64,000 nt of DNA from Drosophila persimilis (taxonomy: Eukaryota > Arthropoda > Insecta > Diptera > Drosophilidae), in assembly GCF_003286085.1 (NCBI RefSeq), contig NW_020825330.1, forward strand, positions 682,001-746,000, written 5' to 3'. Under the pieces are notes generated by a model that did no database searches, was not told where the DNA came from, and saw only the letters and a list, made by a program, of their open reading frames with translations. Shown piece after piece: positions 10,807 to 22,900 of this stretch; position 1 is the first letter of the stretch, and the number at the start of each line of letters is the position of its first letter. Both the position numbers and the translations under genes were made by a program.

Positions 10807-13600
10807 GTCTATCGATTGGGCGGGGGAGTGGCTGTGGCTGTGGCAGTGGGCAGTGGGCAGGGCAAGTGCGAGTGGGAGTGGAGTGGGGGTACTTGAGTCG
10901 CCGACACCGGGCACCAGCACCGGCGATGACCAAGCACCAGCCGCCCCTGGGATCTATAAATATTTCCAACATAGATACAGGCACAGGTAGGGGTACCGGT
11001 CTCTCTCTTAGCCGCACTCCGAACGATAAGACGATAGAACGCGTCTCCTAATCAATTGGCTTGCATTGGCTCCACACTATCAAGGTGCTGTCTTATCTGG
11101 TTCTTATTGGCCTGGCTTGGCGTTTCTCGTGTAGGTCTTCGGTCTCCATTCTCCGGCATGGATTTAGCCGGCGGATTTGGCTGCGCGAACGGACAAACGG
11201 ATGGACGGTCCCTGGCGACCATAAATTCATGTCAAAGCCAAAAATAGTAATCGCCAGATCTCTGGGCCAAGATTGCAGACAGTTCATGCAACGATAATGG
11301 CAATGGCTCCAACTACCACCGATCCAATGACGGAACCATACCGAGATTTGGTTTAATTAAATTACTGAAAATTTTTGGGACTTTGAACGCGCGAAACAGA
11401 CAATTATCGGATAATTTCGGTTGGCCAGAGATATATTAGCAGATATCGTGATGAGGTAAATCCGAGGGTAGTCCACATTCAAGGCCGATATGAAAAGGGC
11501 GTGGGGTTGAGAGGCTTTGGAAGAAGGTAAGGGGGTAGAAGGAGATACTCGCGAGCGAGCGAACTTTATAGTATGAAAAGTAATAGAACGGAATGCGATG
11601 GCATAGTAATAGTAATAACAAAGTAATAAAATGAAGGCCAGAGGAGAGGATATTTAAATTACTATTTTATAGAAATCTTTGATATTGACCATCTTCAGAA
11701 GAAACATCATACAAATTAACCAATACAAAAGATTAGGGATCTGTAGAGATATGTGGTAGAATGGATATTGAATAGGGTCTTCATAAAATGGAATGGTATA
11801 AGCAAAAACACTCAAGTAAGAATAGTTTAAGATAGGATATAGATGAAACTGATGGTATTCTATACTGAAAGTAGGGAATACTTTACATAAAGATAGAAAA
11901 GTAAACTATCAGAAAATATGAAATAGAAAAATAAATTCATTGGAAAATCAATTAATTAAGTGATGAATATTCTACCCTAGAAAAATAACCCTCATCGAAA
12001 AAGACTTCTCAAGAATCGTCGATCAGATTCGCAGGAACTCAACAAAAATGATAATAATACTCGGATATTTACCGTATGCATATAGGAAGCGAATAGAGTC
12101 GAATCAAATCATATCACCCCATTCAGGTGTGGGCTATAAGCAACAACAAAAATCGATAATCAGAGACATTTATTGTATTAGTCAATTGGTGGGGACGGTA
12201 TCTTTGATCCGGGCCATCCATCCACTTTGGGAGCACTTGGGGCACGGCACTTGCCGCTCCTCCATTAGGGACGAGTGTGAACGGCGTGAGTCGACTATTG
12301 GCGTCGCTGGTATTCGCACATCGATAATTTATGTGACAGTCACTTGAAATCGAGTGCAAAGCTTCAGGAATTCCACTGTCCACTGTCCACTGTCCGATAC
12401 GATTCGCTCTGATCCGATTGTACTATGGATGGATGGTAGTGCCCGGTGGACGGTCTTGTGTCGTGGGAACAACAACAAGAGTGTTAGCTGGGTGGTGGGT
12501 CCTTCAGTTTTTCCATTTTAATACCCACATCGTGTAGTCAATCTTATCGGAAGATTAACGTGGTTACAGCCTTTAGTTTGGCTATGGTTTTGCTGTGATT
12601 AAGCGGATTCGTTTTTTACGAGCCCAGGAAATAGCCATAAAGAATAAAGAATGTCTGGTCATCATTTTCACTTCATTCATCTTCACCTTGAGAATCTTGA
12701 GATTAAATACTAAGAGCAAGAGAGAGAGAAAGAGGGTCTTTCGTGTTTTTATTGTTTTGAAGATAATCACTTGCAAGGTCGCCCCATCGATTGATTGCCT
12801 GGACTGGACTTGCGACCCCCACTGAAGGCATCAGCTGTGCTTCCCTCCTGTGGCTATCAAAGATCTGATGCGATCCGATCCGATTCGACTCGATTCGACT
12901 CGATTCGACTATTCATCGACTACATATCGAAACGAACGTCAATTGCGGTGGCACTTGAAACCTATGAAAGTGTTTTCGACACATTATTTATAGATGTTTC
13001 ATATGACGATGGCACGGGTTGATATTGATACTTGATAGTAGTACCGGCTAACGGATAATTCCCAGGTCTTTATAAACCGTATTGGACTTTGATCTTCAAC
13101 AGCTGAACAGTGCAGAACAGAACCTCCTCCCGTCTCGTCCCCCGACTTCCGCCTGGTAATATCGTTTGACGGAGGAAAGTAAGTGAGACCCAAAGTGCAG
13201 TAAATCAATTGCCGGCCAGTGAATCACATTGATTACAGCGGTCCTCACCACACCATTTATAGTGCTCTCTGTAAATCAGCGAATCGTACGGTTTATTCCT
13301 CCCCCTCTGTGCCACGGTATCCCTTATCGGATTGTGTCACTTGGATTTGGAATGACATTCGCATTCAATCGCCTGCTACTACCATTTTTGTGTGTTCCGT
13401 TATCAGAGGGGTGTGGTGTGGGGTGCCGTGCCTTATATAATCTTAATTTAATATTCCGATAGAAATCAACTGATTGGTGGAATCAGTGGATGAACCACCT
13501 AAGTTATACTCCCACCAATCCAACCCGCTATCACGACGAATTATGCAGCAGAGCCCCGCTGTCTGGTATGGGCCACTATATCTTATTAAAAACAAACAGA
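10807..13600. other. Intergenic region, no gene recognised
   Basis: Only frames under 100 codons without family features. It contains several GATA-type motifs (GATAAG 11025-11030; CTTATC 11092-11097, 12543-12548, 13323-13328) and a run of GATTCGACTC units at 12871-12910. It probably holds regulatory DNA of the acyltransferase gene and/or the region beyond the nejire 3' end. Confidence 0.4.
12871..12910. repeat. GATTCGACTC tandem repeat
   Basis: Ten-base units related to CGATTCGACT, about three to four copies, preceded by GATCC variants. Confidence 0.8.
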
Positions 13601-13626
13601 CTTTCTTTCATTTTAATTTCATAATT

Positions 13627-13646
13627 TTTATTTAAATTAATTTATT
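13627..13646 (-). terminator. nej: Paired AATAAA signals, candidate distal nejire poly(A) site
   Basis: TTTATT occurs at 13627-13632 and 13641-13646, giving two AATAAA hexamers on the minus strand 14 bases apart, in an AT-rich context. Confidence 0.45.
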
Positions 13647-13830
13647 TTACACTTTCAAGCAAAGTATTTTTAGTTAATTACAGTGGTGTTTGTTGTTGTT
13701 TTTTTTCGTTTGCTGTGATTTTTTTTAGGGGGTACGACATACGACAAAAAATAAGGGGGAATTAAATTAAATATAAGAGATAGAGATTGGTGGAAAAAAA
13801 TTAGAATAATCATACAATACAAATACAAAT

Positions 13831-13836
13831 ATATGC

Positions 13837-13880
<44 letters not shown>
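13831..13880. repeat. (AT)n-rich microsatellite
   Basis: AT dinucleotide tract with a few interruptions, inside the probable nejire 3' UTR. Confidence 0.9.
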
Positions 13881-15388
13881 ATAGTAATCATCGTAATAGT
13901 AGTAAAAAAAACGTGTATATAATTGTATCATGCAATGGATAAATGTATACAATATACTTATTTAAGAGGGTGTATTTTTTTCGTTAAAATTAATGAAAAA
14001 CGGTATCTCATCTCACAAATCATCGTCTTGCTCTATCGCCTAATTGTTTATCGTTTTTGTCATCAGTAATCAGCGCATCTCTATTTTACATACAATCAGT
14101 TATCAACGGTTCGATCGTCTTTCGATCATCATTCATCTTTAATCGCTATAATTATTCGTAATCATTATCATCATAATCATTTTGTTAATATTACTCGTAC
14201 CCATAGTTTTTAGCTGTTTTTCTTTTCTTTTGTTTCTTTTGTTTTGTTGGTTTTTGTGTTTTTTTTTTCTGTTTTGTTGTTGTCGTGTTAGAACTAGTTT
14301 TTACTAAGGCTTGGTTTACACTTGACTTAACTAGGCTTAAACGCTTCTTGCACTTCTTGCACGCCTTGCATTCCTGCTTCTGCTTTGTTTTTTGTTGTTT
14401 TTTTTTTGTTAGGTTTCCCTGTTCTTTCTTTTTGTTTGATATTACATTTTTCATATGCATAGTAATATATAAACGCTGTTTTTAGCAAAGTTTCCATGTT
14501 CTAGTCATGATCTTGAGGCCTCATTCATTGCATTAGACATTAGACGGAGACACTCATTCTCATGCTCACACACACATCATATATAATTTACAATCGGTTG
14601 ATCCTTAACTAATTCCTTGTCATATACGGGTCGCATGCGTTGTTGTTGGTGTATGTGTATGTGTCTGTATGATCGTATATATACTATATATAACTATGTA
14701 TGTATAAAGATTTGTATTTATATAGCGTTGTTTGTGTAAACTAAGGCTCTTAGGGGGCTAGGGGCTAACTCTCGATTCGCGTAATGCTTAATGCGTTTTG
14801 TGGTTGCTCTCCATTTCGGTTCATATATAATTGTAATCACAAATAGTTTTGGAATATGCTCTCGCTCTCTCGCTCTCTCGCTACCTTCTACCACCTCTCC
14901 TCTCAAACTTCGCCATCGCTTGCCATGCATGAATCGAAAAGAACATCGATTTTTCACTCTCTCCCACTTTTCTCCCCAGGCTTTGTTCATCGCTGCTGAC
15001 TGTACTTAAATCGTAAAACGGTTTACAAAATAATAAAAAAATAAAACACCTAATAAAAACAGAAACTGCAAGCTTGCTCTCTCTCTCTCTCTCTCTCTAC
15101 ACTCTACACTTTTTTTTTTGGTGGCTACTGTGTGTTGTTATTTTTCCTGGATTTTACTTTGTTTTCTTCTGCGGCTCCGCTGCGCCCGCGCACTGTGCGG
15201 CTCTCCTCCGTCAAGCGTCCACGTCAACGCCCACCACGCGGCGACTGCGCGCGAAGGCAGCGTCATGTTACGGTTCCGTTATCGAAGTCGCAATCGTATT
15301 CGTAATCGTTACGTAATCGATTGTTCCATACATTAAAAGTACAAAGGCATACGGCGGCAGAGCCCTGTGACTTGAGTATGTTTAAGTA

Positions 15389-15419
<31 letters not shown>

Positions 15420-15920
15420 ACCTTATTCTTTTTTTTTCTTCGTTTTTTGCATAATCTTTTTTGTTTTTGTTTTTCGTACTTCTTAATCGCTTTTGTTTTG
15501 TTTTTGTTTTCTTTTTACACATTTATTAATATATTTACTTTAACAATTAACTTGTTGGGTTTTTTTTTGGTGTCTGTTTTTTGATTGTGTGCAGCGCAGC
15601 GCGGGTTCGCATTCAGTTGGATGATCATCTTCTACATATCACTCGGATCTGATCTCTCTATGTGTGTTTTGTATTTATTTGTTCTTCCTATGATTCTGTT
15701 TCTGTTTCTGTTTCTGATTCTTGACTTGACGGCAGTGGCAGTGGGGCGCAGGAAGCGCAGGACTCCTCCTTCTACACTCCTCCTCCTCCTCTTTGTCCTC
15801 CTCCTCCTCTTAAACTTGTTTCTAGATTTCTATATTTTCTTTGTAATTTGTTGATACTATGCGCGGGTCGTCTACTACGTGGTTTACGAGTTTAAAAAAC
15901 ACACACACAAACTAACTAAA

Positions 15921-15968
15921 ATATATACTATATTCTATATATGTATATATATATATATATATAAGATG

Positions 15969-16001
<33 letters not shown>

Positions 16002-16040
16002 ATATATGTTCCGATATATGTATATATATAAATCTGTATG
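15921..16040. repeat. Compound (AT)n/(TG)n repeat
   Basis: Long imperfect TA runs interrupted by a short TG run near 15990-16000. Confidence 0.85.
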
Positions 16041-18665
16041 TATAAACGCTTTTGTGTAGATCTATTTCCTTATATCATATATACTATATATCATATCATA
16101 ATGCGTTCCCGCTTAGACACTAGGGGCAAATGGATTTTACAAACGGTTTTTCTTCTGCTTATGCGTGTACCGCCCCGCTCGGGGCGGGCGCGGGGCCACC
16201 AACTAGGATAACTACCGAGCTACATGTATGTAGTAAATATATGTATGTATATATCTTGTATATAATGTAATGTATATATTTACAATAAAGGTTAATGTGT
16301 TACTTGCTCGTGGCGCAATTGAAGGCATTTGTTATGCGCATTTTATAAGATTTAATGTACTATAATGCTAGTATTTATATTGTACAAAACTCTCTACCTC
16401 CCGCTCTCTCTTGCTCTTTCTCTCTCAATATATATATATATATTCGCTTTCACTTCTCTCACTGTCTCTCCCTCCTAGTACGTACTTTCTATCGAGTAGT
16501 AGTAGCAGTAGTCTTGGGCGGCGGCAACTGGTGTACAAACAAGAAAAAAAAACACAGTTTGAAAACGAAAAGCGAGTAGCGCAGCGCACGCTCCCTTCTT
16601 CTAACACGCTTCTAACATTACAAAAACATTTTAAATCTATTCTAGAATCAAAACCCCTCGTCGGTTTCGTTCTGTTGCTGAAGATCTGCAGATCTGACGA
16701 TCTCTTGGCGTTGTCCTACTCGTCATACATATATGTGGTATATGTAGTCTATATATATACCCATGGCTTATTTCTACGTTTTCTAGCATTAATAAATAGC
16801 ATTCTTCATGACGTGTATCGCATAGTATCGGTATTGGATTCCACTTAAACACTTTTCTCCTAATCATACTCTCGTTCTTGTCCTACTCGTCTGTTTGTTT
16901 TTTGTTTGAGACATCCTGTTGTTTCTTGTTGTTGTTGCTGTTGTTGGGGAGCTGGTATGTTGATCTCTGCTCCTCCCCTCTCCTCTTCATATTGGCTATC
17001 ACAATATCAAATACTAAGTTCAAGATCTTTAAAGTATTCTTCTCTGACGCATCCACACACCAACTGGGCACGCGGCACTTTCGTTCGCTGTCGATTTTTT
17101 ACTGTTTTACTTTTTGCTTATGACTATGTAAATTTTGTCGCTTGAAATCCATGAAAGGATTGGGATTGCGGGTTGCTGATTGGAACACACACTTGGGACA
17201 ATCACAAAATGGGGGTACACAGGCAACATAAAAGACAAGACACACACACACAACATGTAACACATACACGAACATCGATTACGCTTACAAAAAACAAAGA
17301 AAAAACACGAACAATTCGTATGAAACAGTTCTGTTAAAAGCTACAAGCTTTTTTCTTTCCCTTACTGTCCTTTACTTTACTTGACGTTACTTTACTTTAC
17401 TTTTGTTTTGTTTCGTTTTGTTTCCCTTATATCCTAAGTATCAAAGTATATATATATATATATTTGAAGTACTCTAACGGTTTACAAAGCATTGTGTCTA
17501 TTGCTATTTTGTTGCACATGTTTTGTAATGTTCATGTTCATCCTGATTAATCCTCTCCTCTCTTCTCCTCGTCAACTCTATCCTCCTCCTGTAACATCAT
17601 CGATTGTTTGTTAGTTTGGTGTTCTCGATCTCATTCATTTGTAAGTTTTGTATATTTTTTAGTTTAATTTAATTTAAGGTTTTATGTGGCATCGTTTTTG
17701 TCTCCTGATTCTGATTTCGTACCCCAACCCTATCCCTGACCACATTCCACACCACACCACACCACCATCATCATCCTCCTTCCTCCCGAATGGGTGGGTG
17801 GCTGGTGGCTGGTGGCTGGTGTCTGGTCTCTGGAAGTGCTTCCTAGTACTGGGTACTTCTTTCAAATATGTAACATCATTTAACTTAGGGAAGAGTTTTC
17901 TCGGGCTTTGGGCTGGGGTGATTGCTGTTCATTGTTTTTTGTGTGTGTTACTTCTCTTTAGTTTCAGTTTTAGTATCCCTAATTTGATTTTCGATTCGAT
18001 TGGTATAAAAATATGTATTGTATGTATTCTACTCTCGCTATTCCCAAAATTGGAAGCTCCTATAAGGAGCACGTTTATATAACTGCCTATCCGTTCGGAT
18101 CGCCAACCAAACACACAGTTCTCGGATGCACATTATGGTGTATGGTGTATGGTGATATGGGTGTGGGTGATGCTTGGGGTGATTCAGATTTCTGATTTCT
18201 AATTTCCGATTCTGATTCTCTCTGATAGTCGCCTGATTCAAATGTGGGGTTGTGGCTCTCTATTGCTCAATTGCTTAATAATAGTCTACTATGTACTTCT
18301 CATCCGTTATTTCCATCACACTATATATATACTATGCTCTATACTCTATACTCTATATTGTATATTGTATATGTAGGTACAAAAAAATTAAACATTTTAG
18401 CCACATCTTTTTTTATCGAATATCAGAATTTCAATTAAATTTACGATTGCACTGGAATATTTCATTTCATTTCATTTCTATATTTCGCATTGCAGATAGC
18501 AAGGTTTTTGCTTTTAATTTAAATTAAAATTTTTTTGTTTTTTCAAATAAATATTGTTTTGCTGTAACCGTCGTAAATGTAGCTGTAGCGTGTCTTTCTT
18601 TTCTTTTTTTCTTTTTTGTGGTACAAAAATTATCTTAAACTTTAAGTTTACTAAGGGGCAATGAT

Positions 18666-18686
18666 GGGGGGGGGGGGGGGGGGGGG
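18666..18686. repeat. Poly-G tract (21)
   Basis: Twenty-one consecutive G on the plus strand, hence poly-C in the nejire sense direction. Confidence 0.95.
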
Positions 18687-19121
18687 AAACGTTAGACGTT
18701 CGGAAGGGGGCTGTTGGGTAGGGCTTACATCATCGACTATGTGCCAGTCTGCATTCGTCTTTTCTTTTCTTTCCTTTTGCTTTTGCTTTAATGTTGCTGT
18801 TGCAAGTGTTGCTCTTGCTGTTAACTGTTGCAAATGAGGTTGTGCTCTCTCTCCTTCCTTTCTTCTCTCTCCCTCTCCCTTTCACTCTCTCTCTGCTACT
18901 CTGTTACTCTGCTTGCTCTCTCATTCATGAATTGGACATAAATATGGGGGACATATGCCTGTGTGCGTGTCTGTGGGGTCTATTTGTTGGCTTGGCTTTG
19001 TGATGTGTGTGTCTGTGTGTGTGCGTATTGGGTGGAGAAGGGGGTGAAATATATATAGTAGTGTACATATATAAGAAGATATTTTCATGTATATGCGTGT
19101 GTGTGTGTGTGCGTGTGTATA

Positions 19122-19153
<32 letters not shown>

Positions 19154-19554
19154 AAGGGGTATTAGTGCCATAGGTGGTTTATAATGCCATAGTAACGTGT
19201 ATGTATGATCTATTTAAATCTAGTCGTATTACACTATATAAAAAATGAAGGGATCGTAATCGAATTAATAATCGATAATTTCTAATCATAACTGTAATCC
19301 TAACTGTAATGCATTTGCGTTTCCTCATTTGTTCAAATGTTGTCCTAAGCCTAAAAATAATCCGTGTGTGTGGAGCGTGCGGAGGTGTACGAAAATCCCC
19401 AATCATCCACCAACAGCGGCAACAGCAGCAGGAGCAAGAGCATCTGCATCGCCTGTCCCTCCCTCTAAACTCCTCCATCACTTCTATACTCTCCGGCTAC
19501 TCTCCTCTCTCCAGCTATACATCGAGGGACTGCTACTGGCTACCGGCTACCGGA

Positions 19555-19609
19555 TGCTGCTGGTTGCTGCTGGTTGCTGCTGGTTGCTGCTGGTTCCTGC
19601 TGGTTGCTG
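19555..19609. repeat. CTGCTGGTTG minisatellite
   Basis: Ten-base unit repeated about five times, one copy with a T-to-C-type change (GGTTCCTG). Confidence 0.85.
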
Positions 19610-19928
19610 TGGGACGCATCTTAATCTTATAAGTACATGATAATTGTGATAGTAGAAAAGAGTAAGAGTTTAAAAAAGAATTTAACAATACGATTAACAC
19701 AGTGTGATCCCTGGCTCTGGCTCTGCTGCATTCGCTGCTGGATTCTCTGCTGGATGTCTCAAATCGCTGTCTCTGTCGCTACCATCAGAAGTAGTGCGGC
19801 GACTGTCCGTTGTAGCGATAGTTGACAATATCATGGCCGATGTTCGTGATGTTACTGCTGTTGATGTGGCCACCACTGTGGTTGCTGCTGTTGTGGTTGT
19901 GGAGGGAGTGGCCAATGTTGCTGCTGCA

Positions 19929-22900
19929 CTAGAGCCGCTCCACAAATTTCGTTAGCTGATCAGAGGCATCGGGTAGGGCTCCGCCGGCATTGCCGACATT
20001 TAAGTTGCCAACGTTTACGCCCACACCGACGCCAACGCCAACGCCTACGCCCACACCGACGTCCTGGGGGACACCGGGTAGCGGTGACTGGTGGTGCATC
20101 CCGTGGTTGTGCATGCCGTCGTGTGGGCCCTGAGGTGCTGGCGAGTGGCTGCTCATGACGTGGTGGGGCGAGGGTTGGGCCCGCGGCGAGGCGGATGGCC
20201 CCGCGCGTGGCGACGGCGCTGAGCGGGGCGAAGGCGTCGGCTGCGGCGAGCGGATGGGCGGAGAGGAGCGCGCGGACTGCATTAGCTGCTGTTGGAGGGA
20301 GTGCGGCGTGGGGGGTCCCATCACCTGGGAGCCAGGACCTCCTCCAGGACCCACAACGGCGGGATTCTGCTGGGCATTCGGGGCATTTGGCATCGACACC
20401 TGTTGCATCATCTGCTGCTGAAGGGGTTGTTGCTGCTGTTGCTGCATACCCGGCGGCAACACGCCCATCTGCTGCTGCTGATGCTGCTGCTGGCCGGGCC
20501 CTGGCTTCACGCCCACTCCCACTCCGACTCCCACACCGGCTCCGCCTTGGCCCTGCTGCAGGATGTTGGACGCTGCCGCCACCACAGCCGCATTCGCCAT
20601 GGAGTACTGATCCGCTCCGGGGCCACCTGAGCCTCCGCCGCCGCCCCCAGCCACACCGCCAGGCACTCCCACGGCTCCTGCCCCGCCGCCAGCATTAAAG
20701 TTGCCCGCTCCGCCGCCGCCCGGGAACTGCTGCTGCTGCTGGCCCACCGCTCCGCCCATGTGCGGGCCGCGCTGCCTTTGCGAATACGGAGGCGGGTATT
20801 GGTTCATTGGCACGTAGCGCATCTTGTTCCAGTTCTGGTTCGGCACCTAGACGAGACGGACAGTATATGTGAGTATTCGATCTTATTTGGGCAGTCATTT
20901 GAGCATTTCGGGAAAAAAAAATCTTAGTAGCTGCGGGAACGGCCCATAGAAGGGATACGGATACCCGATACTCAGAAGCAGTGTCTGCATCGACCCTCGA
21001 AGGGAGAAAAACATTTACTTGAACCGGGGATGGATATACGGCGTTCTTCAGATCACTGTATGAACAGACTTCCGAAGCGATTCGGTGGGACTCGGCATCA
21101 CAGTGTAGCTGTGATCCTATGAATACAGTGGAGTCATGCATGGCTCCACTTTGGACATTCAGAAAAACAGAGGGATACATACACACGTCTAGGATAATAA
21201 ATTTACATCTGGAGTATCGGGTATTACCCATCGGGTGGTTCAACTGTTCAACATTCTACTGTCTTTGGGAATGGTTCGCCCCTGCAGAAGGGATTCTTGT
21301 GTCCAGGAATGAGTGAATGGGGAAGGACTCTTCTGCAAGGGCGTTGGTCCTTCCAAATAAAAATATAAAAACATAAAAACATAATATATAAAATAAAATA
21401 GTTATGCCTCTGGTCCTTCCCATGCTTCACGACATCATCCTCCCTCGGCCGATTTTGAGAATTGAATTTCAACTTCAGGATATTCGCTTTTCCGGTTTCT
21501 GAGCTCTTCGAAGGGTTTTTGATCTTGAAATTTGCTCCGGAGTGGGTTTTGAGTTTAAATTTTGAAATTGGTTTAAATGTTTTTTTGGGTTGTGTTCTAA
21601 GTGTTTTCTGGATATGTTCTAGCCTTTTTTGAGAGGTGTTCTAATCGCTGTAATCCGCGGTCTCATTAGAGTGACCTCAGTGACCATCTATAGCATCGGG
21701 ATATGGGATAATGCATAGTTTTAATGAATGTAAGGGTTTTTGTTATGTTGAAATGTTGTATGCTAAATGGGATAAATTGAAACAAGCGAGGATCTTGTGG
21801 GTTGAAGGATCAGTGGGTGAATGGAACGTCAGGATCGCATGGCAGTAAATTGCTTGCTTGCTTCTCTCGTATGGCATTGGAATGGGTTTTGTTTGCTCAA
21901 GGAGATTCTTAAAAGCCTTTGACTTAATTTTGTGGCTTCTTCTGCTCTACCTGCTGGTTCTATGCCGCTCATTTGCCGCGTTCAGATTTACTTGTACTTG
22001 GCGCTGGAGGATATATATGCCAGCAGTGTGCTCTTCTCCTGCCCTCTGAGCCCCTGCAGGCCATACGCCGCATTGATGGAGAATTCCATGGCTGAGAATA
22101 TCTCATAGATGTATACATTCGCAATGCTGATCTGTTTATCCGTAGGATGGAGGATGGAGGATGGGGGTGTGGGTAGGTGGTTATAGGTTACAGGTTCTTA
22201 TAGTAACAGTAAAAAACATTGGGAAGCAAACTACAAGCCACACACAAAAACAGGATGCAAATCTAATTCTATTCGACAGAAGCGTCTTCTACTTGCCACT
22301 TGCCACTGGCTCGTCTTCCACTTACCATTCCTCCCTGAGAGGTGACGCCCGGTGGCAGGTTCTGGAGCATCATTTGGGCAGAGTTCTGCTGCTGCATATT
22401 GGGCATCCGCTGGTGGGGGCCTCCCGGTCCACCCGGCTGCATCAGATTCACTTGCTGCTGCTGCTGGTTGGGATTTATCTGCTGCTGCTGGGGGCCGCCC
22501 GCCTGCTGCTGCTGCTGCTGGTTCATCATGTGCTGCATCTGCTGCTGTTGCATGACCTGCTGTTGTTGCTGTTGCTGCTGCTGCTGCTGTTGTTGTTGTT
22601 GCTGCTGCTGCTGCTGCTGTTGCTGCTGGGGATTCTGGGGTCCATTGCCCGCTTGGAGGCCACCACCGGGTGCACCACCGCCTACGGCGCCTGCATTGAT
22701 CTGTGTCTGCTGGCGCTGCTTGATGATGGCCGCCATGATCTGGGGATTCTGCTTGAGGATGGTGAGGATGTGCTGGTTGCTCTCGTTGGTGGGGTTGTTC
22801 TTTATCTTTTGCATGATCTGGGCCAGCTGGTGTGTGTTCAAACTTCCGGCTGCCTGGCCACCGCCTCCTCCGGGCGGTGGACGCACGCCTCCGGCACCGG

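Larger units (their letters stand above)
13600..19928 (-). other. nej: Probable long 3' UTR of nejire
   Basis: From the nejire stop codon leftward there is 6.3 kb of AT- and T-rich sequence without a coding frame on either strand. The strongest paired minus-strand poly(A) signals are at its far end (13646-13641 and 13632-13627); weaker single signals at about 15674-15679 and 15522-15527 could end shorter forms. A Pumilio-type element (TGTAAATA on the minus strand) is near 16275. Very long 3' UTRs are known for several neural-regulated fly genes, and I recall nejire being among those extended in neurons. The true end or ends need transcript data. Confidence 0.45.
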
